A stretch of 64,000 nt of DNA, taken from Streptomyces sp. DH24 (GTDB lineage: Bacteria > Actinomycetota > Actinomycetes > Streptomycetales > Streptomycetaceae). Below are positions 1 to 8,992 of the stretch, piece after piece (positions within the stretch are counted from its first letter, which is position 1; every line of letters starts with the position of its first letter). The notes below the pieces were generated by a model that had not been told where the DNA came from, searched no databases, and saw nothing but the letters and a program-made list of their open reading frames with translations. The stretch spans positions 186,001 through 250,000 of the forward strand of contig NZ_JARVKW010000007.1 in assembly GCF_029813775.1 (NCBI RefSeq), written 5' to 3'. A program made the translations under genes and the position numbers.

Positions 1-1972
1 GGTCCTTGGTGTCCCACTCGTACAGCTTGACCTCGCCGCTGTACGCGTCGACGGTCGCCTTCACCGAGTTGCGGATGTAGTTGACCTGGTTCTGCTGGGC
101 CACCACCGCGCGGTTGTTGTTGGTGGCGGTCAGCGAGTCGGCCGTCGTGTCGCCGAGCGTCGTCCGCGACGAGTACGGGTAGCCGTTCGTCGTCGTGTAC
201 GCGTCCACGATCCACTGGATACGGCCGTCCACGACCGCCGGGTAGGCGTCGCCGTCGATGGTCAGCCACGGGGCGATCGCCTCGACGCGCTCCTTCGGCG
301 TGCGGTTGTACAGGATCCGCGAACCCTCGCCGATGGCACCGGAGTAGAGGATCTGCGGCTCGTTGAACGCCACCGCGTACGCGGCCCGGTTGACCGGGCT
401 GGAGAGGTTGACCCCGCTGTCGCCCTTGTAGCTGTAGGTCTTCTCACCGCTGTCGTCGGAGTAGTCGATCTCCTTCTGGGGACCGCCGACGATCGAGTAC
501 GAGGTGGTCTTCTCGCCGTAGTAGATCCGCTGCTCGTACGACCCGAGGTCGCCCTTGGACGGCAGGTCCGACTCGGTGAACTTCGGGCGGCCCTCGGAGT
601 CGGCACTGGTGCCCTCGGCTGCGACGACGCCGTAGCCGTGGGTGTAACGGAAGTGGTCGTTGATCCAGTTGTTCTTCGGGATGCCGTTCAGGTTCAGCTC
701 GCGCAGACCGATGACGGTGTCCTGGTCCTTGCCGTCCTTGTTGTACCGGTCGACGTCCAGGTTGGTCGGGAACGCGTAGTAGTTCCTGATCTGCTGGAGC
801 TGCTGGAACGTCGGGGACACGATGTTCGGGTCGAGGATGCGGATGCTCGCCGTGGCGTCGACGTCGTCGCGCAGCTGGGTCTTGTCCTCGGTCTGGCTCG
901 TGCCCGGGTACTCGGTGACCTTCGTGCCGTCGATGCCGTAGGCGTCACGCGTGGCCTTGAGGTTCTTCTCGACGTACGGGGCTTCCTTGGCCTGCTCGTT
1001 CGGCTGCACCTGGAACTTCTGCACGATCGCCGGGTACAGGCCGCCGATGAGGATCGCGGACAGCACCATCAGGCCCAGGCCGATCACGGGCAGCTGCCAG
1101 GTACGCCGCCACAGCGTGGCGAAGAACAGCAGCGCGCAGATGACGGCGATGCAGAACAGGATGGTCTTGGCCGGCAGGTAGGCGTTCGCGTCGACGTACC
1201 TCAGGCCGGTCCAGTTGTCCGTGGCCTTGAAGTCGCTGGACTTGACCGCGAGTCCGTACCGGTCGAGCCAGTAGGCGACCGCCTTCAGCGCGACGAACAC
1301 ACCGATGAGCACCGACAGGTGGCCGGTGGCCGCCGCGGTGGCGCGGGCGCCCGGGCTGGTGACGCGCAGGCCGCCGTACAGGTAGTGCGTGAGCGCGGCG
1401 GCGATCACGGAGAGGATCACAGCGGCGAAGCCGAAGCCCAGCAGGAACCGGTACCAGGGCAGGTCGAACGCGTAGAAGGACACGTCCAGCTTGAACTGGG
1501 GGTCCTTCTCGCCGAAGGACACGCCGTTGACCCACATCAGCCAGGTCCGCCACTGGCTGGAGGCGGAGGCACCGGCGATGAGACCCACCAGGGCGGTGAT
1601 CCCGAGGAGCAGCCACTTCTTGTACGGGTTGATGCTCATCCGGTAGCGGTCGAGGTTCTGCTGCTCGGCCGACATGGCGCTCAGCGGGGGCCGCAGCCGG
1701 TGGGCCAGCCAGATGTTGAGCCCGACGGCGACGGCCATCAGCAGACCGAAGACGAAGAAGAGACCGATCTTGGTCCACAGGGTCGTCGTGAAGACCGACG
1801 AGTAGTCCACCGAGCGATACCACAGCCAGTCGGCCCAGAAGCCCGCGAACATCGTGAACGCCATGAGAAGCACGGCGAGCACGCCCAATGTCATGAGCAG
1901 GGTCCGGACACGCCGGGACGGGCGGCCCACTCTGATCCGTGGCCCCGTCGGGCCTCCGCCGCGGTCCGGCAT
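1..1972 (-). CDS. UPF0182 family membrane protein (partial, C-terminus off left edge)
   Basis: The reading frame runs from an ATG at 1972 off the left edge with no stop, giving 657 residues; the family is usually around 900-1000 aa, so the last third is missing. Seven hydrophobic segments are visible near residues 24-47, 65-92, 118-136, 176-197, 217-237, 268-288 and 293-314, followed by a long hydrophilic region that should lie outside the membrane. The N-terminal arginine-rich stretch before the first segment is typical of the family. The biochemical function of UPF0182 (COG1615) is not established. The gene is divergent from the PPA1309 gene at 2136. Confidence 0.9.
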   Translation of the reverse strand, partial: MPDRGGGPTGPRIRVGRPSRRVRTLLMTLGVLAVLLMAFTMFAGFWADWLWYRSVDYSSVFTTTLWTKIGLFFVFGLLMAVAVGLNIWLAHRLRPPLSAMSAEQQNLDRYRMSINPYKKWLLLGITALVGLIAGASASSQWRTWLMWVNGVSFGEKDPQFKLDVSFYAFDLPWYRFLLGFGFAAVILSVIAAALTHYLYGGLRVTSPGARATAAATGHLSVLIGVFVALKAVAYWLDRYGLAVKSSDFKATDNWTGLRYVDANAYLPAKTILFCIAVICALLFFATLWRRTWQLPVIGLGLMVLSAILIGGLYPAIVQKFQVQPNEQAKEAPYVEKNLKATRDAYGIDGTKVTEYPGTSQTEDKTQLRDDVDATASIRILDPNIVSPTFQQLQQIRNYYAFPTNLDVDRYNKDGKDQDTVIGLRELNLNGIPKNNWINDHFRYTHGYGVVAAEGTSADSEGRPKFTESDLPSKGDLGSYEQRIYYGEKTTSYSIVGGPQKEIDYSDDSGEKTYSYKGDSGVNLSSPVNRAAYAVAFNEPQILYSGAIGEGSRILYNRTPKERVEAIAPWLTIDGDAYPAVVDGRIQWIVDAYTTTNGYPYSSRTTLGDTTADSLTATNNNRAVVAQQNQVNYIRNSVKATVDAYSGEVKLYEWDTKD

Positions 1973-2135
1973 CTGGAAAGCCAAGGTGCGCACCTCGAAG
2001 TCGCTGTTGATCCGTCAGGCCCGCGTGTTCGTGGACCGTGTGTGCGGCCCCTGATCGCGGGCCCCACACCTATGCAACTTACTCACCCTTTACTCGGTTC
2101 CCGATTCCGGGCGGGAACGAGGCAGGATTGTGACC

Positions 2136-2678
2136 ATGTCCAACACCCCCATGGCGGCGAGTCCGCTCACCCGGGCCGTACTGGAGATCGACGAGTACGT
2201 CTCCGGCCTCGGCTGGGACCAGCCCGCCCGCCTTTTCGCTCTTGTCGACACCGCACGGCTGCGGGCCGAGCAGCCCACGCTGGCGGACCGGCTCGGTCTG
2301 CCGGATGAACAGGAGTCCTCCGGCCTCACCCCGATCGAGCAGGACGAAATTGCAACGGACAAGCCGCTCGACGAGTTCCTCGGCACCATCGCCTGGCCCG
2401 ACGCGGTGGCGGGCTGCGCGCTCGCCGTGGAACGCCTGATGCTGCCGCCGTCCGCCGAGGCGCAGGTCCCGCAGGACCTGAACGAGGCACAGCTGACGAA
2501 GTGGGTGGCCGAGCACCCCGAGCGTCAGGAGGTCCGGATGACGGTCGCGGTGCTGCGCGACGGCGCCCGCGAGTCGGCCCTGCGGCTGCGCGCGAAGGAC
2601 TCCCCGACGGAGGTCCTGACGGGGTCCGACCTGGTGCCGGGCCTGGCGGAGGCACTGGCGGCGACGTTCGAGGACTGA
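2136..2678 (+). CDS. PPA1309 family protein
   Basis: A 180-aa cytoplasmic protein with no signal peptide or membrane segment, beginning MSNTPMAASPL. It matches the conserved actinobacterial PPA1309 family, whose function is unknown. I chose the ATG at 2136 over the in-frame GTG at 2130 because the purine-rich GAGGCAGG lies about 9 nt before the ATG but only 3 nt before the GTG. It is transcribed away from the UPF0182 gene, an arrangement often conserved in streptomycetes. It ends at a strong terminator shared with the convergent PDZ protease gene. Confidence 0.85.
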   Translation: MSNTPMAASPLTRAVLEIDEYVSGLGWDQPARLFALVDTARLRAEQPTLADRLGLPDEQESSGLTPIEQDEIATDKPLDEFLGTIAWPDAVAGCALAVERLMLPPSAEAQVPQDLNEAQLTKWVAEHPERQEVRMTVAVLRDGARESALRLRAKDSPTEVLTGSDLVPGLAEALAATFED

Positions 2679-2696
2679 GCGGTCCGGTCGTCACTC

Positions 2697-2741
2697 ACGT
2701 GGCTGGGGCGCCCCGCTCGGTGCGGGGCGCCCCAGCCACGT
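2697..2741. terminator. Bidirectional terminator, 20-bp perfect stem
   Basis: Arms 2697-2716 and 2722-2741 are perfect reverse complements around a 5-nt TCGGT loop. The structure sits between the convergent stops at 2678 and 2773 and can serve both genes. There is no U tract, which is common in Streptomyces. Confidence 0.85.
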
Positions 2742-2772
2742 ACGGGCGGCCGTCGGCCGGGCGGGGCCGCGG

Positions 2773-3870
2773 TCAGCCCTTGGCCGAGCACACCGGCAGG
2801 TCGGCGGTGTCCCCGGCGCGGATGTCCTTCAGGGCGTCGAGGGCGTCGTCGATGGTGTCCACCTTGACGAGGGTGAGCCCGTCGGGGGTGTCCCTGGCGG
2901 CGGTCGCGCAGTTGTCCGCGGGCGTGAGGAAGTACTCGGCGCCCTTGCTGCGGGCTCCCACCGTCTTCATCTCGATGCCGCCGATCGGCCCGACCTTGCC
3001 GGCGTCGTCGATCGTCCCGGTGCCGGCCACGAAGGTGCCGCCGGTCAGGCTGCCCGGGGTGAGCTTGTCGTAGATGCCGAGCGCGAACATCAGACCGGCG
3101 CTCGGGCCGCCGACGTCGGCGAGCTTGATGTCGATCGTGAACGGGAACGTGTGGTCGGTCCCGGCGGAGATCCCGACGATGGCGCGCTTCTCGCCGTCGT
3201 CGTCGGACGTCGCGGTGGTGATGGTGACGTTCTCGGTCTTCGCCGTCGCCCGGTTCTCCTTCTCGGCGGCGGCCTGCTCCTTGGCGGGCACGATCGTGAA
3301 GACGGCCTTCTCGCCCGGCTTGTGCTTCGTCACCAGTTCGGCGACGTCCGCGGGCTTCCTGACCGTCGTGCCGTCGACCGCCTTGATCACGTCACCGGCG
3401 TGCAGCCGGCCCTCGGCCGGGGAGTCCTTCACGACCGTCGAGACGATGACCCAGGACTTCACCGGGATGCCGAGTTCCTTCAGGGCGGCGACCTTGGCGC
3501 TCTCCTGGGACTGGCTGAACTCCTCGGCGTTCTCCTGGGTGGACTCCTCTTCCGTCTTGCCGTCCGGGTAGAGGGTGTCGTGCGGCACGACCTTGTTGTC
3601 GTGGGCGAGCCAGCCGTACACGGCCTCGACGAGGTTCATCCGGTAGTCGGCGCTGGTCACCCGCACCGTGGTCATGTTCAGGTGCCCGCTCGTGCCGTAC
3701 GTCTTCCGTCCCGAGATCCGCAGAACCGGCTCGCCGTCGTGCTGCCCCAGGGTGTTCACCGTCGGCCCCGGGGACATCTCCGCGTACGGCACGGGGATGA
3801 ACACTCCGACGCACAGGAGTGCGATCAGCATCAGGGTGGAGGCGAGCATCGTCGCGGTGCGGCGTGGCAT
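2773..3870 (-). CDS. PDZ domain-containing Lon-like serine protease (YlbL type)
   Basis: A 365-aa protein with an N-terminal membrane anchor (residues 8-28), a central PDZ domain (about 140-205, with the SPAEGRLHAGDVI stretch) and a C-terminal S16/Lon-like protease domain. The Ser-Lys dyad is visible as Ser257 in GGPSAGLMF and Lys302 in GGIEMKTVGAR. The anchor places the catalytic domain outside the membrane, unlike ATP-dependent Lon; no ATPase domain is present. B. subtilis YlbL, of the same architecture, degrades a cell-division inhibitor, so an envelope or division-related substrate is plausible but not shown here. The small membrane gene at 3939-4103 lies 68 nt upstream on the same strand. 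Confidence 0.9.
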   Translation of the reverse strand: MPRRTATMLASTLMLIALLCVGVFIPVPYAEMSPGPTVNTLGQHDGEPVLRISGRKTYGTSGHLNMTTVRVTSADYRMNLVEAVYGWLAHDNKVVPHDTLYPDGKTEEESTQENAEEFSQSQESAKVAALKELGIPVKSWVIVSTVVKDSPAEGRLHAGDVIKAVDGTTVRKPADVAELVTKHKPGEKAVFTIVPAKEQAAAEKENRATAKTENVTITTATSDDDGEKRAIVGISAGTDHTFPFTIDIKLADVGGPSAGLMFALGIYDKLTPGSLTGGTFVAGTGTIDDAGKVGPIGGIEMKTVGARSKGAEYFLTPADNCATAARDTPDGLTLVKVDTIDDALDALKDIRAGDTADLPVCSAKG

Positions 3871-3938
3871 GGCACGACAGTACGGGACGCTCCTGTCAGG
3901 TGACCGTCAGGGCCGTCCGCACGGGCGCCCGGCAGCGC

Positions 3939-4103
3939 TCAGCCGCGCGGGCTGGTCCGCTCCATGGCCTCGCGGAACCGGGCGTACCCGATCAGCTCGG
4001 GCCCGTCGCCGCGCACCCTGCGGGTCCTGTGGGCCCAACTGCCCCACAGACTCGCGCCGATCGCAGCCACAAGCGGAATCAGCAACCAGGCAAGCGCCGC
4101 CAT
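3939..4103 (-). CDS. Small single-span membrane protein
   Basis: A 54-aa protein starting MAALAWLLIPLVAA, with one hydrophobic segment (residues 3-20) and a basic, soluble C-terminal half. The ATG at 4103 is preceded by GGGAGGT with about 5 nt spacing; the frame stays open further upstream, but no other start has a comparable ribosome binding site. Such short membrane proteins are conserved beside the Lon-like protease in streptomycetes, and the same orientation with a 68-nt gap suggests cotranscription. The function is unknown. Confidence 0.7.
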   Translation of the reverse strand: MAALAWLLIPLVAAIGASLWGSWAHRTRRVRGDGPELIGYARFREAMERTSPRG

Positions 4104-4240
4104 GCCGACCTCCCAACCCCGTATGCGCGTCCGCAACTGACTGATCAGCAGATTAACCATCCGCAGTGACAACGCTCACGCCAGGGGTGGGGTTACGCAA
4201 CCGGAGGCGCCCGGAGAGGGCCCGGCGGGCGGGGTCCCGC

Positions 4241-4702
4241 TCAGCAGGCGCCGACCCACTCCTCGGTGCCGTCGGAGAACGTCTGGTGCTTCCAGATGGG
4301 CACCTCGTGCTTGAGGTCGTCGATCAGCTTCCGGCAGGCCTCGAAGGCCTCCCCGCGATGCGGGCAGGACACGGCGACGACGACGGCGAGGTCTCCGACC
4401 GCCAGCTCACCCACCCGGTGGACGGCCGCCAGGGCCCGCACGGGGTGATCGGCGACGACCTTCTCGGCGACCCGCCGCATCTCGGCCTCGGCACTGGGAT
4501 GGCACGAGTACCCGAGCCGGTCGACGTCCGCCCCGCCGTCGTGGTTGCGCACGGTGCCGACGAACAGGGCCGTGCCGCCGGCGGCGTCGTCGCCCACGGC
4601 GCGGAAGACCTCGTCCACGGAGAGCGCGCTGTCCCGGACGGCGATCAGCTTGATCGGGTCCTGCGCCGCCTGCTCACCGGGGTGGTCGTTGGTGGGTGCC
4701 AT
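4241..4702 (-). CDS. moaE: Molybdopterin synthase catalytic subunit MoaE
   Basis: A 153-aa MoaE protein. MoaE with thiocarboxylated MoaD inserts the dithiolene sulfurs into cyclic pyranopterin monophosphate to make molybdopterin. Diagnostic motifs visible are VGTVRNHDGG near the N-terminal third, SCPHRGEAFEAC, and PIWKHQ, which holds the active-site lysine. Starts at 4702 (MAPTN) and 4711 (MEGMAPTN) are both possible; the GGAGGG upstream is too close to the first to decide. No moaD, moaA or moaC is adjacent. MoeZ, which sulfurates MoaD-type carriers, is encoded at 38.2-39.4 kb in the same window. Confidence 0.9.
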   Translation of the reverse strand: MAPTNDHPGEQAAQDPIKLIAVRDSALSVDEVFRAVGDDAAGGTALFVGTVRNHDGGADVDRLGYSCHPSAEAEMRRVAEKVVADHPVRALAAVHRVGELAVGDLAVVVAVSCPHRGEAFEACRKLIDDLKHEVPIWKHQTFSDGTEEWVGAC

Positions 4703-4837
4703 GCCCTCCATCGTGCACCACACCGCCGACAACGCGGAATAGCACCATCCTCCCGGCACATGTGCGTGCGCGTTGGAGCCTTGTCCAACACACCGGGACG
4801 AGGGGAAGACGAAGGGAAGGCGGGTGCGGGACGGCGC

Positions 4838-5950
4838 TCAGATCCGCCGGCGCGCCTTCCGCGCGCGCCGGACCACCGCCGCCGCGCCCAGCAGCGCCAC
4901 GGTCGCTCCCGCGGCACCGGCGGCCGTCGCGTCCTTGCGGCCGAGCCGCCGCCCGGCGACGGTGTGCCGTCCGGAGACCTCCTCCAGCAGCTCGGCGAGC
5001 ACTTCCTCGTTGGTGTACTTCGGCCGCCACCCCGCGTCGTGCAGCCGGCTCCCGCTCACCACCCACGGGTACATCGTGTACGCGAGGTCCCCGGCCGGGG
5101 ACGGCGTGAGCCCGATCCGGTGCAGCCGGGCCGCGGCCCCCAGCGCGACGGTCGACGGCAGCTCCATCCGCCGGATCCCGCTGAGCTCCTCGACCTCCTC
5201 CTGTTCCAGCCATCCGTCGCACCCGACGGCGAGCTCGCCCTCGGCCTTCTCCAGGACGGCGTACTCCAGGGCGCTGCACAGGTCCTCGACGTGGCAGAAC
5301 TGCCAGGCGGGCCGCGACCCGGCGACGACCAGCAGGCGCGGCGACTCGAAATACCTGGTCAGGGCCGTGTCGGTGCCGCCGACCAGGACGGCCGGACGCG
5401 CCACGGTCACATTGAGCCCCGGATGCGCCCGGGGCGCCCGCCGGGCCAGCCGCTCGATCTCCAGCAGATCACCGACGCCGGTGGCCTCCGCCGTGGCCCG
5501 CAGCTCGGCGTCCTCCGACAGCGGCAGCTCGTTGTCCGGCAGCGCGCCGTACACCATGGCCGAGGTGCACAGCACGACCCGGTGGACACCGGCCGCCGCG
5601 GCGGCCGTCAGCACCGTCTGCGTCCCCCGGACGTTGTAAGCCGTCCGGGCAGCCGCGTCGGTCTCCAGATCGAGGTCGAGCGCGAGGTGCACCACCACGT
5701 CGGCCCCGCGGAGCTTGTCGGCGATGGCCGGGTCCCGCACGTCGAGGATGTGCCACTGCGCCGCCTCGCAGTCACCGCGCCGTTCGTCGATGGCGACGAC
5801 CTGCTTGATCTCGTCCGACGCGGCGAGCCGCTCGGTGAGCAGGGCCCCGACGCCGGACGCGGCACCGGTGACCGCCACGACGGGCCCTCTGGGCACGGGA
5901 CTGGTTGACTGGTTTCGCGCTGCGCGAACCTGCGGATCTGGGGAACTCAC
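4838..5950 (-). CDS. Extended SDR-family NAD-dependent epimerase/dehydratase
   Basis: A 370-aa protein with the N-terminal dinucleotide-binding motif VTGAASGVG and extended-SDR features: a VHLALD stretch, CTSAMVYG with the catalytic-region Ser/Tyr, and a C-terminal substrate domain. The last 30 residues are Ala-rich and end in an Arg-rich tail resembling a weak membrane anchor (VALLGAAAVVRRARK). The GTG at 5950 is preceded by TGGAGA with good spacing. The substrate cannot be read from the sequence. The gene is divergent from the DUF2342 gene, with an imperfect palindrome just upstream (5976-6002). Confidence 0.85.
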   Translation of the reverse strand: MSSPDPQVRAARNQSTSPVPRGPVVAVTGAASGVGALLTERLAASDEIKQVVAIDERRGDCEAAQWHILDVRDPAIADKLRGADVVVHLALDLDLETDAAARTAYNVRGTQTVLTAAAAAGVHRVVLCTSAMVYGALPDNELPLSEDAELRATAEATGVGDLLEIERLARRAPRAHPGLNVTVARPAVLVGGTDTALTRYFESPRLLVVAGSRPAWQFCHVEDLCSALEYAVLEKAEGELAVGCDGWLEQEEVEELSGIRRMELPSTVALGAAARLHRIGLTPSPAGDLAYTMYPWVVSGSRLHDAGWRPKYTNEEVLAELLEEVSGRHTVAGRRLGRKDATAAGAAGATVALLGAAAVVRRARKARRRI

Positions 5951-5975
5951 CGGGCGTCTCCAGAGGTTGTCTTCA

Positions 5976-6002
5976 GTACGTACGCGCGCTGCGCGTGCGT
6001 AC
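5976..6002. promoter_or_regulatory. Imperfect 27-bp inverted repeat in divergent promoter region
   Basis: Arms GTACG-T-ACGCGC and GCGCGT-G-CGTAC flank a GCT centre, with a single T/G mismatch. It lies 26 nt upstream of the SDR start and 140 nt before the DUF2342 start. It could be an operator or a 5-prime UTR hairpin; nothing else distinguishes the two. Confidence 0.45.
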
Positions 6003-6142
6003 CAGGTGGCATCCATCCTGCCGCAGGCCGTCAGTCGGCGAAGCACCGAGGCCCGATCGGCCGCGGGTGTCTACGCTGGGTGGTGTTGTCGGGCAGCCGT
6101 GCCGCCGGAAAGAACCGGCGGCCTTACCAGCCGAGGAACCCC

Positions 6143-7618
6143 GTGAGTGACACCCCATTCGGATTCGGCCTTCCGCCGGAGGAGCCGGACGACGGCGACG
6201 AGGGCAAGAAGAAGGACCAGCAGAACGGTGGTGGTCAGGACCCGGCCAACCCGTTCGGTTTCGGGCTGTCCGGAGCCGGAGGCTTCGGCGGGCCCGGCGC
6301 GGACAATCCGTTCGCTGCCATGTTCGGCTCGCTGAACCCCACCGACCTGGGCGCCGCTTTCCAGCAGCTGGGCCAGATGCTCTCCTACGAGGGCGGCCCG
6401 GTGAACTGGGACATGGCCAAGCAGATCGCCCGCCAGACCGTCTCCCAGGGCACCTCGGACGGCGTCAAGGACGCGAGCGTCGGGCCCGCCGAGCGCACCG
6501 CCGTCCAGGAGGCCGTCCGCCTGGCCGACCTGTGGCTCGACGACGCGACGTCCCTGCCGTCCGGCGCGGGCTCCGCGGTGGCCTGGAGCCGCGCGGAGTG
6601 GGTCGAGGCCACCCTGCCCGCGTGGCGGGAGCTCGTCGACCCGGTCGCCGAGCGCGTCGGTACCGCCATGGGCGACGTGCTGCCCGAGGAGATGCAGGCC
6701 ATGGCCGGCCCGCTGATCGGCATGATGCGGTCGATGGGCGGCGCCATGTTCGGCACGCAGATCGGGCAGGCCGTCGGCGTGCTCGCCGGCGAGGTCGTCG
6801 GTTCCACCGACATCGGCCTGCCGCTCGGCCCGGCCGGCCGAGCCGCCCTGCTGCCGGTGAACATCGAGGCGTTCGGCAAGGACCTGGGCGTGCCCCAGGA
6901 GGAGGTGCGGCTGTATCTCGCCCTGCGCGAGGCGGCCCACCAGCGCCTGTTCGCGCACGTGCCGTGGCTGCGGTCGCACCTGTTCGGCGCGGTCGACGGC
7001 TACGCGCGCGGGATCAAGGTCGACACGGCGAAGCTGGAGGACGTGGTCGGCCAGTTCGACCCGCAGAACCCCGAGCAGCTTCAGGAGGCGCTCCAGCAGG
7101 GCATGTTCCAGCCGGAGGACACGCCCGAGCAGAAGACCGCCCTGGCCCGTCTGGAGACCGCGCTGGCCCTGGTCGAGGGCTGGGTGGACGCGGTGGTGCA
7201 CGCCGCCGCCAAGCCGCGGCTGTCCTCTGCGGACGCGCTGCGCGAGACGCTGCGCCGCCGCCGTGCCTCGGGCGGTCCCGCGGAGCAGACGTTCGCCACG
7301 CTGATCGGCCTCGAACTGCGCCCGCGCCGGCTGCGCGACGCGTCCCGGCTGTGGGCGTCGCTCACGGACGCGCGCGGTGTCGACGGCCGGGACGCCTTGT
7401 GGGCGCACCCGGACATGCTGCCGACGGCGACCGACCTGGACGACCCGGACGGCTTCGTGCACCGCGAGCAGATCGACTTCTCCGAGCTCGACAAGATGCT
7501 CGGCGAGGCGGCCGGCAAGCCCGACCTGGGCAAGAAGGACCAGGACAAGGGCAAGAGCGGCGAGGCGACCGGCGAGGCAAGCGAGGACGACACGCGCAAG
7601 GGCGACGACGCCGAGTGA
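6143..7618 (+). CDS. DUF2342 / F420-biosynthesis-associated zincin-like protein, degenerate HExxH
   Basis: A 491-aa protein. The N-terminal 60 residues are low complexity (acidic, Lys- and Gly-rich with NPFGFGL repeats); the rest is the DUF2342 zinc-dependent-protease-like fold. The motif that is HExxH in metal-binding relatives reads REAAH here (R262, E263, H266), so the first metal ligand is lost. A second conserved stretch, EGWVDAVVHAAAKPRL, follows. The GTG at 6143 is supported by CGAGGA upstream; its stop overlaps the Nudix start. Peptidase activity seems unlikely; a structural or binding role is my inference. Confidence 0.85.
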   Translation: MSDTPFGFGLPPEEPDDGDEGKKKDQQNGGGQDPANPFGFGLSGAGGFGGPGADNPFAAMFGSLNPTDLGAAFQQLGQMLSYEGGPVNWDMAKQIARQTVSQGTSDGVKDASVGPAERTAVQEAVRLADLWLDDATSLPSGAGSAVAWSRAEWVEATLPAWRELVDPVAERVGTAMGDVLPEEMQAMAGPLIGMMRSMGGAMFGTQIGQAVGVLAGEVVGSTDIGLPLGPAGRAALLPVNIEAFGKDLGVPQEEVRLYLALREAAHQRLFAHVPWLRSHLFGAVDGYARGIKVDTAKLEDVVGQFDPQNPEQLQEALQQGMFQPEDTPEQKTALARLETALALVEGWVDAVVHAAAKPRLSSADALRETLRRRRASGGPAEQTFATLIGLELRPRRLRDASRLWASLTDARGVDGRDALWAHPDMLPTATDLDDPDGFVHREQIDFSELDKMLGEAAGKPDLGKKDQDKGKSGEATGEASEDDTRKGDDAE

Positions 7619-8130
7619 GCCTGCACGACGACGCGGTCCTCGTACTCAAGGCCTACGAGGACCAGGAGGAGCTGCGCCAGGTCTACCTGGACCATCTCGC
7701 CGCCCACCCGGACGGCATGTGGAAGGCCTGCTCGGACGGTCACATCACGGCGAGCGCCCTGGTGATCGATCCGTCGCGGGAGCGGGTCCTGCTGACCCTC
7801 CACAAGAAGATCCGCATGTGGCTGCAGATGGGCGGTCACTGCGAGCCGGGGGACGCGACGCTGGCGGCCGCAGCCCTGCGGGAGGCGAGCGAGGAGTCCG
7901 GCATCGAGGGGCTGACGCTGTTCGCGGGCGGTCCGGTGCGCCTCGACCGGCACCGGACGCCCTGCGCCTGGCACCTGGACGTGCAGTACGCCGCGCTGGC
8001 CGCGCCCGGGTCGGTCGAGGCGATCAGCGACGAGTCCCTGGACCTGCGCTGGTTCTCGTACGCGGAGGTCGCGGACGTGGCCGACGACTCGGTCGTACGA
8101 CTGCTGGAGGCGACGCGCGCGAGGCTGTGA
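7615..8130 (+). CDS. Nudix hydrolase
   Basis: A 171-aa Nudix protein starting at a GTG that overlaps the upstream stop by 4 nt (GTGA), so it is translationally coupled to the DUF2342 gene. The Nudix box begins GGHCEPGD and ends ALREASEESGI. The catalytic REASEE helix is intact, but the loop between the first acidic residue and RE is one residue longer than the canonical box and carries Asp instead of Glu. I recall this variant as common in actinobacterial Nudix proteins annotated without a substrate. The substrate is unknown. Confidence 0.88.
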   Translation: MSLHDDAVLVLKAYEDQEELRQVYLDHLAAHPDGMWKACSDGHITASALVIDPSRERVLLTLHKKIRMWLQMGGHCEPGDATLAAAALREASEESGIEGLTLFAGGPVRLDRHRTPCAWHLDVQYAALAAPGSVEAISDESLDLRWFSYAEVADVADDSVVRLLEATRARL

Positions 8131-8148
8131 GCCCGGGGCTCACAGCCT
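8122..8148 (+). terminator. Terminator overlapping the Nudix stop codon
   Basis: Arms 8122-8132 and 8138-8148 form an 11-bp perfect stem with a CCGGG loop followed by TT. The stem includes the Nudix stop codon. Confidence 0.75.
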
Positions 8149-8159
8149 TTCGGGAACGT

Positions 8160-8193
8160 GTAAGGGGCGACCGCACATGCGAGCGCCCCTTAC
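8160..8193. terminator. Second hairpin between convergent genes
   Basis: Arms GTAAGGGGCG (8160-8169) and CGCCCCTTAC (8184-8193) are perfect complements. It lies 28 nt before the AIM24 stop on the opposite strand and probably ends that operon. Confidence 0.75.
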
Positions 8194-8220
8194 GTTTGCG
8201 TCCGTCTGTTTTCCGGACGG

Positions 8221-8976
8221 TCAGTTCCAGACGTTGCCCTGGTTCTGGCCGCGGGCTCCCTGCTGTCCCATGCCGTACTGCGCGGCGACGCCCGACCCGA
8301 CCTGGGCGTTCTGCGGCGGCAGCAGCTCGCTGGGCTGGACGAGGGCGAAACCGGTGCCCATGAAGCTGAGCTCCCAGCCCTCGCCGGTGCTGCCGCGGCG
8401 CCGCCACACTCCCGAGGAGTGGGTCTGCGCCTGCATCTGCACCCGCAGGCTCGTGGACCAGGCCACGATCGCGTCGGCGTCGCAGTTGACGTACCTGTCG
8501 GGCGTCACCTGCATCATCAGCGGCATGCCAGAGGTCATCAGCGCGACCTTGCCGCGGCCGGTGATGTTGAGCTGGTACTTCCCGGAGCCGGAGATGCCGT
8601 AGAGGCTGTCCACGGCGATGACGTCGTAGTGCAGCCCGGAGTCCATCGCCAGCACGTAGCTGCTGTCGACGGTGAGGCCGTCCTGGTCGACGTCGACCAG
8701 GTGCACGTGCTGCTTGAGGTTGGCGAGGTAGACCGTGCCCTGCCCGTGGCAGCGCATCAGGTCCAGGCCCTCTCCCGTGTGCGCACGCGTGCGTGCCTGG
8801 TCGTTGGCCTGGTACTCGGCGTCGAACTCGACCATGCCCTGGTAAGCGACCATGGTGCCCTTGCGGGCGAGGATGTCGTCGTGGCCCTCCAGGGTGACGC
8901 GGAGCATCTGCTTGTTCTGCAGGCTCCAGCGCTCCTGGGACTGCTGGTCGTTGTAGGCGAAAATCGGGCTCTGCAT
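8221..8976 (-). CDS. AIM24 family protein (third gene of TerD-AIM24 operon)
   Basis: A 251-aa AIM24-domain protein. The ATG at 8976 lies 16 nt after the stop of the previous AIM24 gene. Typical family features are visible: the N-terminal NKQMLRVTL strand, the GMVEFD and LMRCHGQGTVYLA strands, and the near-C-terminal VQPSELLPPQN segment. The last 30 residues are Gly/Gln-rich. AIM24 domains form compact beta-structures related to the TRAP/AIM24 fold; no enzymatic motif is known. Three AIM24 domains in one operon suggest a homo- or hetero-oligomeric assembly, which is inference. Confidence 0.88.
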   Translation of the reverse strand: MQSPIFAYNDQQSQERWSLQNKQMLRVTLEGHDDILARKGTMVAYQGMVEFDAEYQANDQARTRAHTGEGLDLMRCHGQGTVYLANLKQHVHLVDVDQDGLTVDSSYVLAMDSGLHYDVIAVDSLYGISGSGKYQLNITGRGKVALMTSGMPLMMQVTPDRYVNCDADAIVAWSTSLRVQMQAQTHSSGVWRRRGSTGEGWELSFMGTGFALVQPSELLPPQNAQVGSGVAAQYGMGQQGARGQNQGNVWN

Positions 8977-8992
8977 GGTGTGGTGCTCCCCC

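Noticed and set aside
638..2308. Plus-strand frame of 556 codons at the left end
   Set aside because: Shadow of the UPF0182 gene on the opposite strand, extending over the divergent promoter.
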